From contig JAEUHS010000082.1 of assembly GCA_016794035.1 (NCBI GenBank), positions 1 to 62,937 on the forward strand: DNA of 62,937 bases, given 5' to 3'. The translations under genes and the position numbers were made by a program. Source of the DNA: Planctomycetota bacterium. GTDB taxonomy: Bacteria > Planctomycetota > UBA1135 > UBA2386. Positions 35,201 through 41,893 of this stretch are shown here, piece by piece. The notes below the pieces were generated by a model, which was not told the DNA's origin, made no database searches, and was given only the letters and a program-made list of their open reading frames with translations. The number at the start of each line of letters is the position of its first letter. Position 1 is the stretch's first letter.

Positions 35201-35513
35201 CGGCATGATCGCGCTCGCCGGCATCGCGGTGCGCAACTCGATCATCCTGATCGACTTCGTGCAGGGCGCCGAACGCCGCGGCGCCGCGCGCGAGGAGGCG
35301 ATCCTGCAGAGCGGCGCCGTGCGGCTGCGGCCGATCGTGCTGACCGCCGGCGCCGCGATCCTGGCGTCGATCCCGATCACGCTCGATCCGATCTTCAGCG
35401 GGCTGGCGTGGGCGCTGATCTTCGGGCTCGTGGTGTCGAGCGCGTTCACGCTGGTGCTGGTGCCGGTCGCCTACAGCCTGCTGCTGGGGCAGCAGACGGC
35501 GAAGGCGGACTGA
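32238..35513 (+). CDS. RND efflux permease, AcrB/ACR_tran family
   Basis: This inner-membrane proton-driven pump has 1091 residues and twelve predicted helices with two large periplasmic loops. It begins with TPREEDPQIVVPVAEVIVDAPGAS, and helix 4 carries the proton-relay pair Asp-Asp in GLVVDDPIVDVENI. The E-E-D-P-Q opening and DDPIVDVEN place it in the branch of uncharacterised or hydrophobic-drug pumps, not the CusA metal group, though substrate is not certain. It is co-transcribed with the adaptor gene. Confidence 0.93.
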   Translation: MHKPHGVIYRIVEVFLTGNLAPLLLILSIAAGAVALLVTPREEDPQIVVPVAEVIVDAPGASALEVERQITIPIERVVRGISGVEYVYSMSRRGQAVVTARFFVGENREDSLVKLHTTLQQHAATLPPQVRSWHVDTVSIDDVPILVAVLHSRTLDDHGLRRIAEELLARLQQVEDSGPATIHGGRPRLLSVRVDPVALAGRSLPFAAVEQALAAATTAATAGSSPQDDRMITVEASAIAPDAHALGELVIGTFAGQPVHLGEVAEVRDGPAEPDAYVLLFGGAAHAAAAAGPDHAVTIAVAKRRGANAVTVAEQLHARLDELRADVLPDDVSCTVTRDSGRTADGKVEELLEGLWVAIAIVVVLITMMLGWREAVVVALAVPITFGLTLLINHLTGYSINRVTLFALILSLGLVVDDPIVDVENIHRHLQRKDRPPLQAVLDAVDEVRPPVITATLAVILSFLPLFFITGMMGPYMRPMALNVPVAMLMSMVVAFTLTPWMSHLLLRRTAAKGAAHAEAADGDPLVRRVYGAIMRPLLRSRGVRLAAFGGTAVLFAGALWLGASRAVPLKMLPFDNKTELQVLVDLDEGATVERTAAVVQDLAERVRGLPEVTEVTAYAGTPSPIDFNGMVRKYYLRRAPELGELRIGLLPKHDRRHQSHEIALRVRELLLPAASAAGAVLKVVELPPGPPVLATLVAEVRGPADASPPELDAAARTLAARLGREPGVVDVDTSAEATPDELRYRLDYEKAALHGIDAAQTAATLRTAVGGTMAAFLHEPRELNAPPVEVRLPLWQRADAGALGELRVPGSDGSLVALAELGTFDVVPRQGTIHRKNLERVAYVMAEAAGRPPAEIVLDVQADQHPAAASVAAAPRPLAARNMLRNGGGDPWSLPADYRIDWRGEGEWKITLDAFRDLGIAFFAACLGIYILLVHETRSYLLPLVLMLSIPFTILGILPGFWLLNLLLDTPVAGVGNPVFFTATAMIGMIALAGIAVRNSIILIDFVQGAERRGAAREEAILQSGAVRLRPIVLTAGAAILASIPITLDPIFSGLAWALIFGLVVSSAFTLVLVPVAYSLLLGQQTAKAD

Positions 35514-35539
35514 ACTCGCTCGCGCCGCCGGGCAGGGAA

Positions 35540-35638
35540 TGGCGGGAGTGCATGGGAATCGGACCCACCGGGCCCCTCTCGAGGAGGGACCCCACAGGTT
35601 TTGAAGACCAGGCCGAACACCAGCTCGGATGCACTCCC
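35540..35638 (-). tRNA. selC: tRNA-Sec (anticodon TCA)
   Basis: This is a 99-base gene with an 8-bp acceptor stem (GGGAGTGC/GCACTCCC), discriminator G and encoded CCA. The 6-bp D stem (CCGAGC/GTTCGG) has a TGGT loop. The anticodon loop is CTTCAAA with anticodon TCA at 35602-35604, and the long variable arm has 9 pairs (GGGTCCCTC/GAGGGGCCC). The 8-bp acceptor, long D stem and giant variable arm are diagnostic of selenocysteine tRNA. The second pair of the anticodon stem is a U-U mismatch. No selA, selB or selD gene is in the window. Confidence 0.93.
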
Positions 35639-35745
35639 GCGGGCGATGCGACCGCGGGGTCCGCATCGGGGCGCGGAGCGTCGGCGACCACCGCAGAAGG
35701 GTCAAGCGCCGGCGACGAAAGAACCGCGGCGCCCTGCCCCGTCCA

Positions 35746-35772
35746 GATCGCCCACGCGCGGCGTGCGCGATC
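35746..35772. repeat. Imperfect palindrome upstream of the lipoprotein promoter
   Basis: GATCGC (35746-35751) pairs with GCGATC (35767-35772), and inner ACGC (35754-35757) pairs with GCGT (35761-35764). It sits 12 bases before a GCTAGGCT -10-like box, so it could be an operator; a hairpin in RNA is the alternative. Confidence 0.4.
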
Positions 35773-35786
35773 CGGACACGGGTCGC

Positions 35787-35792
35787 TAGGCT
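35787..35792 (+). promoter_or_regulatory. Putative -10 box TAGGCT of the DUF4382-like lipoprotein gene
   Basis: GCTAGGCT gives a leader of about 60 bases to ATG 35860, with GGAGA about 7 bases before that ATG. An in-frame ATG at 35803 lies 10 bases after the box and could be used instead. Confidence 0.4.
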
Positions 35793-35859
35793 GGAGCGCG
35801 GCATGCCGCTTGAGCGGACCCGTCGGCTGCATCCTGCAGCCGATCCCGGAGACAACCCG

Positions 35860-37233
35860 ATGCGACACCTGCTGCGAATCCTCCCGTTCGTTCCCTGCCT
35901 CGGTCTGGCCGCCTGCAGCGGCGGCTCGGGCGGCGGTGCCGGCAACAGCGCCCCGAACACGACCGGCGCCGTGCTGGTCGTCGTCGACACCGCGACCGGC
36001 AGCGACGCCATGGTGCAGTTCCAGGTCGACGCGGCCGTGCTCGAGCATGCCGACGGCTCGACGACGCCGAACCTGCTGGCCAATCCGCACCTGGTGACGC
36101 TGGCCGATCCGACCGGTGAGGCGGACGGGCTGGTGCTGCGCGATGCGCCGTCCGGCGATTACACGACGCTGCATCTGCTGCTGGTGCCGTCCAGTGGCGC
36201 CGCACTGCAGCCGAACGGAGCGATCCTGGCGGCGAACAGCGTCGTCGACCTGGCGGTGCCGATCACGGACGGCCTGCAGCACACGAGCCTCGGCACGAGC
36301 TGGCTCGTGATCGGCCACAACGGCGCGCCGCCGCCGGTCGGTTCGACGGCGACCTGGGTGCCGCAGATGAGCGCGCGCGCCGACGGCAGCGCCATCGACC
36401 TCGGCGGGCTCGACGTCGCGTTCGTGCAGTCGCCGCAGGTCACGGCACGCAGCCGTGTGCTCGACGACTCGCTGGTCCGCATCGAGTTCGCCGCCGGCTG
36501 CGCGTTCGCCAGCGACGACGGGGTGCAGCACGCCGGCCGCGACGACTTCCTGCGCAGCCTCGGCGACGACCAGCTGCGCGTGCGGGCCGAACTGCGGCGC
36601 GACGGGCGCTGCATCGCCAGCGAGGTGCACCGCAGCGGCCGCAACGACAACCCGCGGCTGATCGGCCGCGTCACCGCGCTCGAGCCGGCGACGACGGCGT
36701 TCGTCATGGACGTGCAGGCGCAGAACGGGCGCGGCGGCTGGACGTTGTTGCCGACGCGCGAGACGGTGCGCGTCGACGCGAGCCAGGCCCAGCTGCGCCG
36801 GCCCAACGGCGGCACGATCGCGTTCGCCGATCTGCAGGTGGGCAATCTCGTCAAGGTGCAGTGGACCAGCCGCAGCACACCGACGGGCGAACTGCCGCTG
36901 CTGGTCGCGCGTGAGGTCGAGGTGACCGGCAGCGCCATGGCCATGCACCCCGAATGGCAAGGCCGGGTGCAGTCGGTCGACACCGTCGCGAACACCCTCG
37001 TCGTCGTGCCGCGCAACAACGACCCGATCTTCGTGCAGGGGGTCTCGGTCGCCTCGGTGACCTTGGCGGTGGCGGCGACGACGACGCTGGAACGTCGGGC
37101 GCGGCAGGGCGGCGGTCGCACGGCGATCACGCTCGACGACATCGTGCCCGGCTCGGACCGGATCTGGTGGCGCGGCAGCGTGACCGGCCCGACGACGATC
37201 GACGCCACCTGGATCCGCGTGCGCGAGGAATGA
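35860..37233 (+). CDS. Lipoprotein with DUF4382-like and DUF5666-like regions
   Basis: The 457-residue protein has a lipoprotein signal (PFVPCLGLAACSGG, modified Cys19) and a Gly/Ser linker. Residues about 35-170 (TGAVLVVVDTATGSDAMVQFQVDAAVLEHADG) resemble DUF4382. Later segments (LIGRVTALEPATTAFVMDV; WQGRVQSVDTVANTLVVVPRNN) look like repeated small beta-barrels of the DUF5666 kind. The function is unknown. Its TGA overlaps the ATG of the kinase-sigma54 gene (ATGA), so the two are translationally coupled and this lipoprotein may be part of the same sensory system. Confidence 0.72.
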   Translation: MRHLLRILPFVPCLGLAACSGGSGGGAGNSAPNTTGAVLVVVDTATGSDAMVQFQVDAAVLEHADGSTTPNLLANPHLVTLADPTGEADGLVLRDAPSGDYTTLHLLLVPSSGAALQPNGAILAANSVVDLAVPITDGLQHTSLGTSWLVIGHNGAPPPVGSTATWVPQMSARADGSAIDLGGLDVAFVQSPQVTARSRVLDDSLVRIEFAAGCAFASDDGVQHAGRDDFLRSLGDDQLRVRAELRRDGRCIASEVHRSGRNDNPRLIGRVTALEPATTAFVMDVQAQNGRGGWTLLPTRETVRVDASQAQLRRPNGGTIAFADLQVGNLVKVQWTSRSTPTGELPLLVAREVEVTGSAMAMHPEWQGRVQSVDTVANTLVVVPRNNDPIFVQGVSVASVTLAVAATTTLERRARQGGGRTAITLDDIVPGSDRIWWRGSVTGPTTIDATWIRVREE

Positions 37234-40200
37234 ACGGCGCGGACGAGGACCTGCCGCACGTGCCGGGTCCTCGGCTGACCTTCGTCGCGGCGTACTCCGG
37301 CGGCGAGGGTCGCACGCTGCGCGTGCGCTGCCGCGAGCGCGGCGACCTGGTGCTGAAGATCCTGCCGCCCGGCATCGAGCCGGCGGAAGCGTCGCTGCTG
37401 CTGGCGCTGCGACATCCGGCGATCCCGGCCGTGCGCGAGGTCGGCCGGCTGCCCGACGGGCGCGCGTTCGTGCTGCGCGACCACGCGGCCGGCGCACCGC
37501 TGCGGCGCCTGCCGTCGGATCCGGCCGACCTGCTCGACGTGCTGCAGCAGCTGCTCGAGGTGCTGTCGTTCGTGCACCTGCGCTCGGTGCTGCACCTCGA
37601 CCTGAAGCCGGCGAACCTGCTGCGCGACGGCGCTGGCCGCGTGCACCTGCTCGACTTCGGCCTCGGTGCCCGGCGCGGCGCGCGCGGCAGCGGCGGCACG
37701 CCGTTCTTCGTCGCACCCGAACTGCTGCTCGGCTCGCTGCCCGACGCGCGCGCCGACCTGTTCTCGGTCGGCGCCATGGTCGCGCAGGCGCTGTGGCCCG
37801 GCAGCGGTCCGCCGCTGGGCCGCTTCGTCGCGATGTTCCCCGGCGCCGACTTCTTCACCGCCGGCGGCCTCGCGGCCGGCGACCTGCCGGCACCGTTCGA
37901 TCGCTTCGTGTCGCGCAGCGTGTCGCGGCGGCCCAACCGCCGCTTCCCCGATGCGCAGGCCGCGCTCGAGTTCCTCTGCGGCAGCAGCGGCCGGCCGTCG
38001 CCGGAACTGCTGGCCCCGGATCCGGTGCAGCTGTTCGCCGCGGAGCTGGCGACGGTCGGCGCCGGCGACCAGGATCTCGTGCTGACCGGCGCCGACGCCG
38101 CCGACCGCCGCGCGCTGGCGCTGCATCTCGCCGCGACGTCGCCCGGTGTGCGGTCGATCGGCGAGACCGGCGACGAGGTGCACGTGCGCCGCGGCAACGA
38201 GGCGGTGACGCATCTGCACCTGCCGCCGCTCGATGCCGCGCGCCTGCGCGCGCACGTCGAAGCGACCCTCGGCCTCGAGGGTGCCGCCGCGGCCGGCGCC
38301 GCCGCGTGGCTCGCCCGACACGCCGGATCCAGCGGCGCCGCCGTGCACGCCACCCTGCAGGCACTGGTGCGCACCGGCGAACTGGTGCCGTCGGGCAGCC
38401 GCTGGACCTGGCCGGCGGCGCGCAGCGGCCGACTCGGTCGCACGCCGGCCGCGGCCGGCGCGCCGGCCGACGCCACACCCGACGATGTGCGCGCCGCCGC
38501 CCAGGGCGGCCAGCGCGAACGCGCGATCGCGCTGTGGCAGCAGGCGTCGGCCGCCGACCCGGCGCACGAACCGGCGTTGCGCCGCGCGCTCGCCGAGGGT
38601 CTGCTCGACGGCGGCGAACCGGCCAGGGCGCTGCCGTTCTGCAGCGGCCTGCCGGTGCTGCGCGCGCAGGCGCTGCTGGACACCGGACGCGTCGCCGCCG
38701 CCGCCCGCGAACTGGCGGCGGCGCCGGCGGCGGCGCAGGATCCGCGCCACCGGCGGGTCGCCGCGCAGCTGGCGATCGCCACGGGCCGGCTCGACGCCGC
38801 GCGCGACCTGCTGCAGCGCGACGACGCCTCCGCGCTCGAGCGCCTGACGCTCGCAGCCGCGTTCGAGCAGGCCGGCCTGCTCGACGCCAGCGAACGGCTG
38901 CTGCAGGACGCCCAGCCGCAGTTCGCCGCCCAGCCGTTCGCCGGCGCCAGCGCGCACACGGTGCGCGGTCACGTGCAGCGGCAGCGCGGCGACCTCAGCG
39001 CGGCGCGCCGCAGCTTCGAGATGGCGTCGGAACTGCTGTACGGGCTCGGCCACGTGCGCCACGCGGCCACCGCGCAGCTGAACCTCGGCGTGATCCAGAA
39101 GGACCTCGGCGAGCACGAGGCCGCGATCCGTCACCTGCGCGAGGCGCGTACGATGTTCGAGCACGTCGGCGACCCGGCCGGTGCGGCGCGTGCCGGAGCC
39201 AGCCTCGGCATCGCGGCGCTCCAGCGCGGCGACGCCGCCACCGCCGTGCCGTGGCTGCGGGACGGCGCCGAGGCGTTGCGGCAGCTCGGCGATGCCGCGG
39301 CCGGCCGGCTGGCGCTGGCGATGCTCGCGCGCGCCCACGCCGAACTCGGCGAGGCCGATGCCGCGCAGCAACTGCTGGCGCGCTTCGACGGCGACGTGCC
39401 GCCGCGCATCCACCAGGAACTCGAACACGCGCGCGCCCTGCTGCTGCGCCCGACGACGACGACCGACTCCCCCGAGCGAACCATGGCCGAACCCCGCGCC
39501 GACGACCGCCGCACGCTGTTCCGCACCTTCCTCGCCGTCAACCGCCAGCTCGCGCAGGAGACCGACCTCGACAAGGCGATGCGACACCTGCTCGACGCCG
39601 CCGTGACGCTGACCGGCGGCCGCCTCGGCTACCTGCTGATCGCGCACCAGGACGGCATGCGGCGCGAGATCCAGAGCGGCGACCCGGGCCAGCAGGCGCT
39701 CGCGTTCAGCCGTTCGCTGGCGCACCGCGCGATGGAGTTGCAGCGCACACTGACCGGCGCCGACGGCCTCGCCGACCGCGACCTGCAGGACATGCCGTCG
39801 ATCCGCAACCTGCAGGTGCGGTCCGCGATCTGCGCGCCGTTCCGTTCCGCCGGCGGTGTCACCGGCGCGCTCTACGTCGAGCATGGCAGCCGCGCCGACG
39901 TGTTCGACGACCGCGACAAGGAGGCGCTCGAGGTGCTCGCGGACCAGGCCGCGATCGCCGTCGATCGCATGCGCCGCGAAGAGGCGCTCGCGCAGGAGCT
40001 GTCGGCGAGCAAGCGCGAGCTGGCGATCGTCCACCGCACGATCCGCCGCGACCGCAGCCAGCTGCTCGGCGACAGCACGCCGATGCGCGAGCTGCGCGCG
40101 CAGATCGGCAGGCTGGCGCCGCTCGAGCTGCCGGTGCTGATCCTCGGCGAGACCGGCACCGGCAAGGAGCTCGTGGCGCGCGCGCTGCACGAGCAGAGCC

Positions 40201-40979
40201 CGCGGCACCGCGGCCCGTTCGTCGCCGAGAACTGCTCGGCGATGCCGCCCGAGCTGATGGACCGCGAGCTGTTCGGCCACGTGCAGGGTGCGTTCACCGG
40301 CGCCGACCGCGATCGGCCCGGGGTGCTGGAACTCGCGAACGGCGGCACGCTGTTGCTCGACGAGGTCGGCGACATGCCGCCGGAGCTGCAGGCGAAGCTG
40401 CTGCGCGCGCTGCAGGAGCAGTCGATCCGCCGCGTCGGCGGCAGCGAGACCCTGCAGCTCGACCTGCGGATCGTCGCGGCGACGCACAAGGACCTGCGCC
40501 AGATGGTCGAGGCCGGCACGTTCCGCCAGGACCTGTTCTTCCGGCTCGCCGCGGTGGAACTGCGGGTGCCGCCCCTGCGCGAGCGCGGCGCCGACGTCGT
40601 GCTGCTGGCCGAGCACTTCCTGCAACGGCACGCGCAGTCGCGCGGCCGCACGCTGCGCCTGTCGCCGGTGGCCAAGGCCGCGCTCGCCGACTACGGCTGG
40701 CCCGGCAACGTGCGCGAACTCGACCACCTGATCGCGCGTGCGGCGCTGCTGTGCGACCGCGAGGAGATCCTCGACCTGCAGCTGCCGCGGGCGGCGGCCA
40801 CGGCCACGGCCGCGCCGGTCGCCGCCGAGGACGTCGTCACGCTGAAGGAGGCCGAGCGCCGCGCGATGATCGCCGCGCTGCAGGCGTGCGGCGGCGACAA
40901 GGCCAAGACCGCGCGCGCGCTCGGCATCTCGCGCACCGCGCTCTACGACAAGATCAAGCGCCACGGGCTCGACGAGTGA
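37230..40979 (+). CDS. Ser/Thr kinase-TPR-GAF-sigma54 activator fusion protein
   Basis: One reading frame of 1249 residues joins four modules. A Hanks-type kinase (about 15-270) has Lys43, the loop HLDLKPANLL (Asp124, Asn129), DFG at 142-144 and APE at 162-164; its glycine loop is degenerate. TPR-like helices follow (about 415-740), then a GAF domain (about 755-930). The AAA+ sigma54-interaction domain (about 945-1175) has Walker A GETGTGKE (973-980), the GAFTGA loop (1020-1025) and LLLDEVGDM. A Fis-type HTH closes the protein. It should activate sigma54 promoters under kinase or ligand control. A second gene could start at ATG 39483 (residue 752), just before GAF; the frame is nonetheless continuous. 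A consensus sigma54 promoter lies 84 bp downstream. Confidence 0.88.
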   Translation: MNGADEDLPHVPGPRLTFVAAYSGGEGRTLRVRCRERGDLVLKILPPGIEPAEASLLLALRHPAIPAVREVGRLPDGRAFVLRDHAAGAPLRRLPSDPADLLDVLQQLLEVLSFVHLRSVLHLDLKPANLLRDGAGRVHLLDFGLGARRGARGSGGTPFFVAPELLLGSLPDARADLFSVGAMVAQALWPGSGPPLGRFVAMFPGADFFTAGGLAAGDLPAPFDRFVSRSVSRRPNRRFPDAQAALEFLCGSSGRPSPELLAPDPVQLFAAELATVGAGDQDLVLTGADAADRRALALHLAATSPGVRSIGETGDEVHVRRGNEAVTHLHLPPLDAARLRAHVEATLGLEGAAAAGAAAWLARHAGSSGAAVHATLQALVRTGELVPSGSRWTWPAARSGRLGRTPAAAGAPADATPDDVRAAAQGGQRERAIALWQQASAADPAHEPALRRALAEGLLDGGEPARALPFCSGLPVLRAQALLDTGRVAAAARELAAAPAAAQDPRHRRVAAQLAIATGRLDAARDLLQRDDASALERLTLAAAFEQAGLLDASERLLQDAQPQFAAQPFAGASAHTVRGHVQRQRGDLSAARRSFEMASELLYGLGHVRHAATAQLNLGVIQKDLGEHEAAIRHLREARTMFEHVGDPAGAARAGASLGIAALQRGDAATAVPWLRDGAEALRQLGDAAAGRLALAMLARAHAELGEADAAQQLLARFDGDVPPRIHQELEHARALLLRPTTTTDSPERTMAEPRADDRRTLFRTFLAVNRQLAQETDLDKAMRHLLDAAVTLTGGRLGYLLIAHQDGMRREIQSGDPGQQALAFSRSLAHRAMELQRTLTGADGLADRDLQDMPSIRNLQVRSAICAPFRSAGGVTGALYVEHGSRADVFDDRDKEALEVLADQAAIAVDRMRREEALAQELSASKRELAIVHRTIRRDRSQLLGDSTPMRELRAQIGRLAPLELPVLILGETGTGKELVARALHEQSPRHRGPFVAENCSAMPPELMDRELFGHVQGAFTGADRDRPGVLELANGGTLLLDEVGDMPPELQAKLLRALQEQSIRRVGGSETLQLDLRIVAATHKDLRQMVEAGTFRQDLFFRLAAVELRVPPLRERGADVVLLAEHFLQRHAQSRGRTLRLSPVAKAALADYGWPGNVRELDHLIARAALLCDREEILDLQLPRAAATATAAPVAAEDVVTLKEAERRAMIAALQACGGDKAKTARALGISRTALYDKIKRHGLDE

Positions 40980-41063
40980 GGCGGGCCGGGCGGCCCGGTG
41001 TGGGCGTTCGCGTCCCGTGCGCCCCGCGTCGACATTCCAGACACGGAAACGACGCCGCGGGCG

Positions 41064-41078
41064 TGGCATGCGCGTTGC
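41064..41078 (+). promoter_or_regulatory. Sigma54 (-24/-12) promoter
   Basis: TGGCATG-CGCG-TTGC has the consensus GG and GC at exactly the 10-base spacing required. It lies between the sigma54 activator gene and a secreted-protein gene; the predicted start near 41090 gives a leader of about 29 bases. No activator site could be picked out by eye in the 84 bases upstream. Confidence 0.8.
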
Positions 41079-41105
41079 CTTCCGCCGTGAGTTCTCGATC
41101 CAACC

Positions 41106-41113
41106 AAAGGAGA
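41106..41113 (+). promoter_or_regulatory. Strong ribosome binding site AAAGGAGA
   Basis: AAAGGAG lies 6-7 bases before ATG 41119. Such a full Shine-Dalgarno is rare in this window and suggests high expression of the small secreted protein. Confidence 0.75.
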
Positions 41114-41118
41114 CTCAC

Positions 41119-41706
41119 ATGCGTTCGCCTGCCATCGTCACGCTCTGCCTGCTCACCACGTCGTTCGCCACCGCCCAGACCGCGACCCTGCGCGGCAAGG
41201 TCGAAGACGTGCCGGGCACGCAGAACCAGTTCTTCCTCGACGGCACCCGCCTGCCGCTGGTCAGCACCGCGCTGAACCTGAACACCTGGCTCGGCCAGCA
41301 GGCCGAGATGCAGGTCGTCGACGTCGGCACCGCGGCGGCGCCGGTACTGCGCGTCGATGCGGCGGTGCCGATCGGCAAGATCCTGGACCTGGGCAACCTG
41401 CGCCTGGGCCAGACCAGCACCTTCGAGGTCGCGGCGCCGACCGGGTCGTTCACGTTCCTGTTCGTCGACTTCACCGACAACGGTGGCTTCCTGCCGATCC
41501 AGGGCGCCGGCTGCTACCTGCTGGGCGCCGCTCCGGCGCTGCTGGCGCAGGGCTTCACGACCGCGCCCAACCGGTTCCAGATCCAGTTCACGATGCCGAC
41601 CGATCAGACGCTGCTCGGCTTCGAGATCAGCGGCCAGGCGATCTTCGGCACCGTCGCCGGCGGCTGGCAGCTCAGCAACGCGGACAGCAAGGTCGTGCAG
41701 CCCTGA
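41119..41706 (+). CDS. Small secreted protein under a sigma54 promoter
   Basis: The 195-residue protein has a signal peptide (SPAIVTLCLLTTSFATAQ). The mature part is beta-rich: TATLRGKVEDVPGTQNQFFLDG, then a C-terminal module (about 85-195) with GAGCYLLG, FQIQFTMPTDQTLLGFEISGQA and LSNADSK. The order GC-L, F-P, LLG, Q, LSN resembles the C-terminus of the 851-residue propeller protein at 45437-47992. No catalytic motif is seen. It may be a surface or appendage component. Start and expression are supported by a strong ribosome binding site and the promoter at 41064. Confidence 0.8.
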   Translation: MRSPAIVTLCLLTTSFATAQTATLRGKVEDVPGTQNQFFLDGTRLPLVSTALNLNTWLGQQAEMQVVDVGTAAAPVLRVDAAVPIGKILDLGNLRLGQTSTFEVAAPTGSFTFLFVDFTDNGGFLPIQGAGCYLLGAAPALLAQGFTTAPNRFQIQFTMPTDQTLLGFEISGQAIFGTVAGGWQLSNADSKVVQP

Positions 41707-41736
41707 GCTTCCTGGCGGCGCACCCGTGCGGGATGC

Positions 41737-41773
41737 GGACACCGACCGCCGGCAGGCGTCCGGCGTCCGCACA
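41737..41773. terminator. GC hairpin after the secreted-protein gene
   Basis: GCGGACACCG can pair with CGGCGTCCGC across a short spacer about 30 bases after the stop at 41706. There is no T-run. Confidence 0.3.
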
Positions 41774-41852
41774 CCGACCGCCGCACGTGGTTCGCGGCAC
41801 GCCGGTTGTCGCCGGCGGCCCGACCCCTCGGCGCCACCGGGCGCGAGGGGCA

Positions 41853-41882
41853 TTGTCGGGCTGACCCGTCACGCCTTACCCT
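41853..41882 (+). promoter_or_regulatory. Putative promoter TTGTCG-N18-TACCCT
   Basis: The -35-like TTGTCG (41853-41858) and -10-like TACCCT (41877-41882) are well spaced; the -10 ends 11 bases before ATG 41894. Confidence 0.45.
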
Positions 41883-41893
41883 CTCGACCTGCC

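Noticed and set aside
32181..36083. A 1300-codon minus-strand open frame opposite the RND permease
   Set aside because: It is antisense to unmistakable AcrB-type helices and also spans the selC gene; its His/Arg/Gln-rich product has no family pattern.
36159..41069. A very long open frame on the minus strand (over 1600 codons) opposite the kinase-sigma54 gene
   Set aside because: Composition is Arg/Ala/His/Gln-rich with no domain motifs, and it is antisense to clear catalytic motifs; this is an effect of the high GC content.
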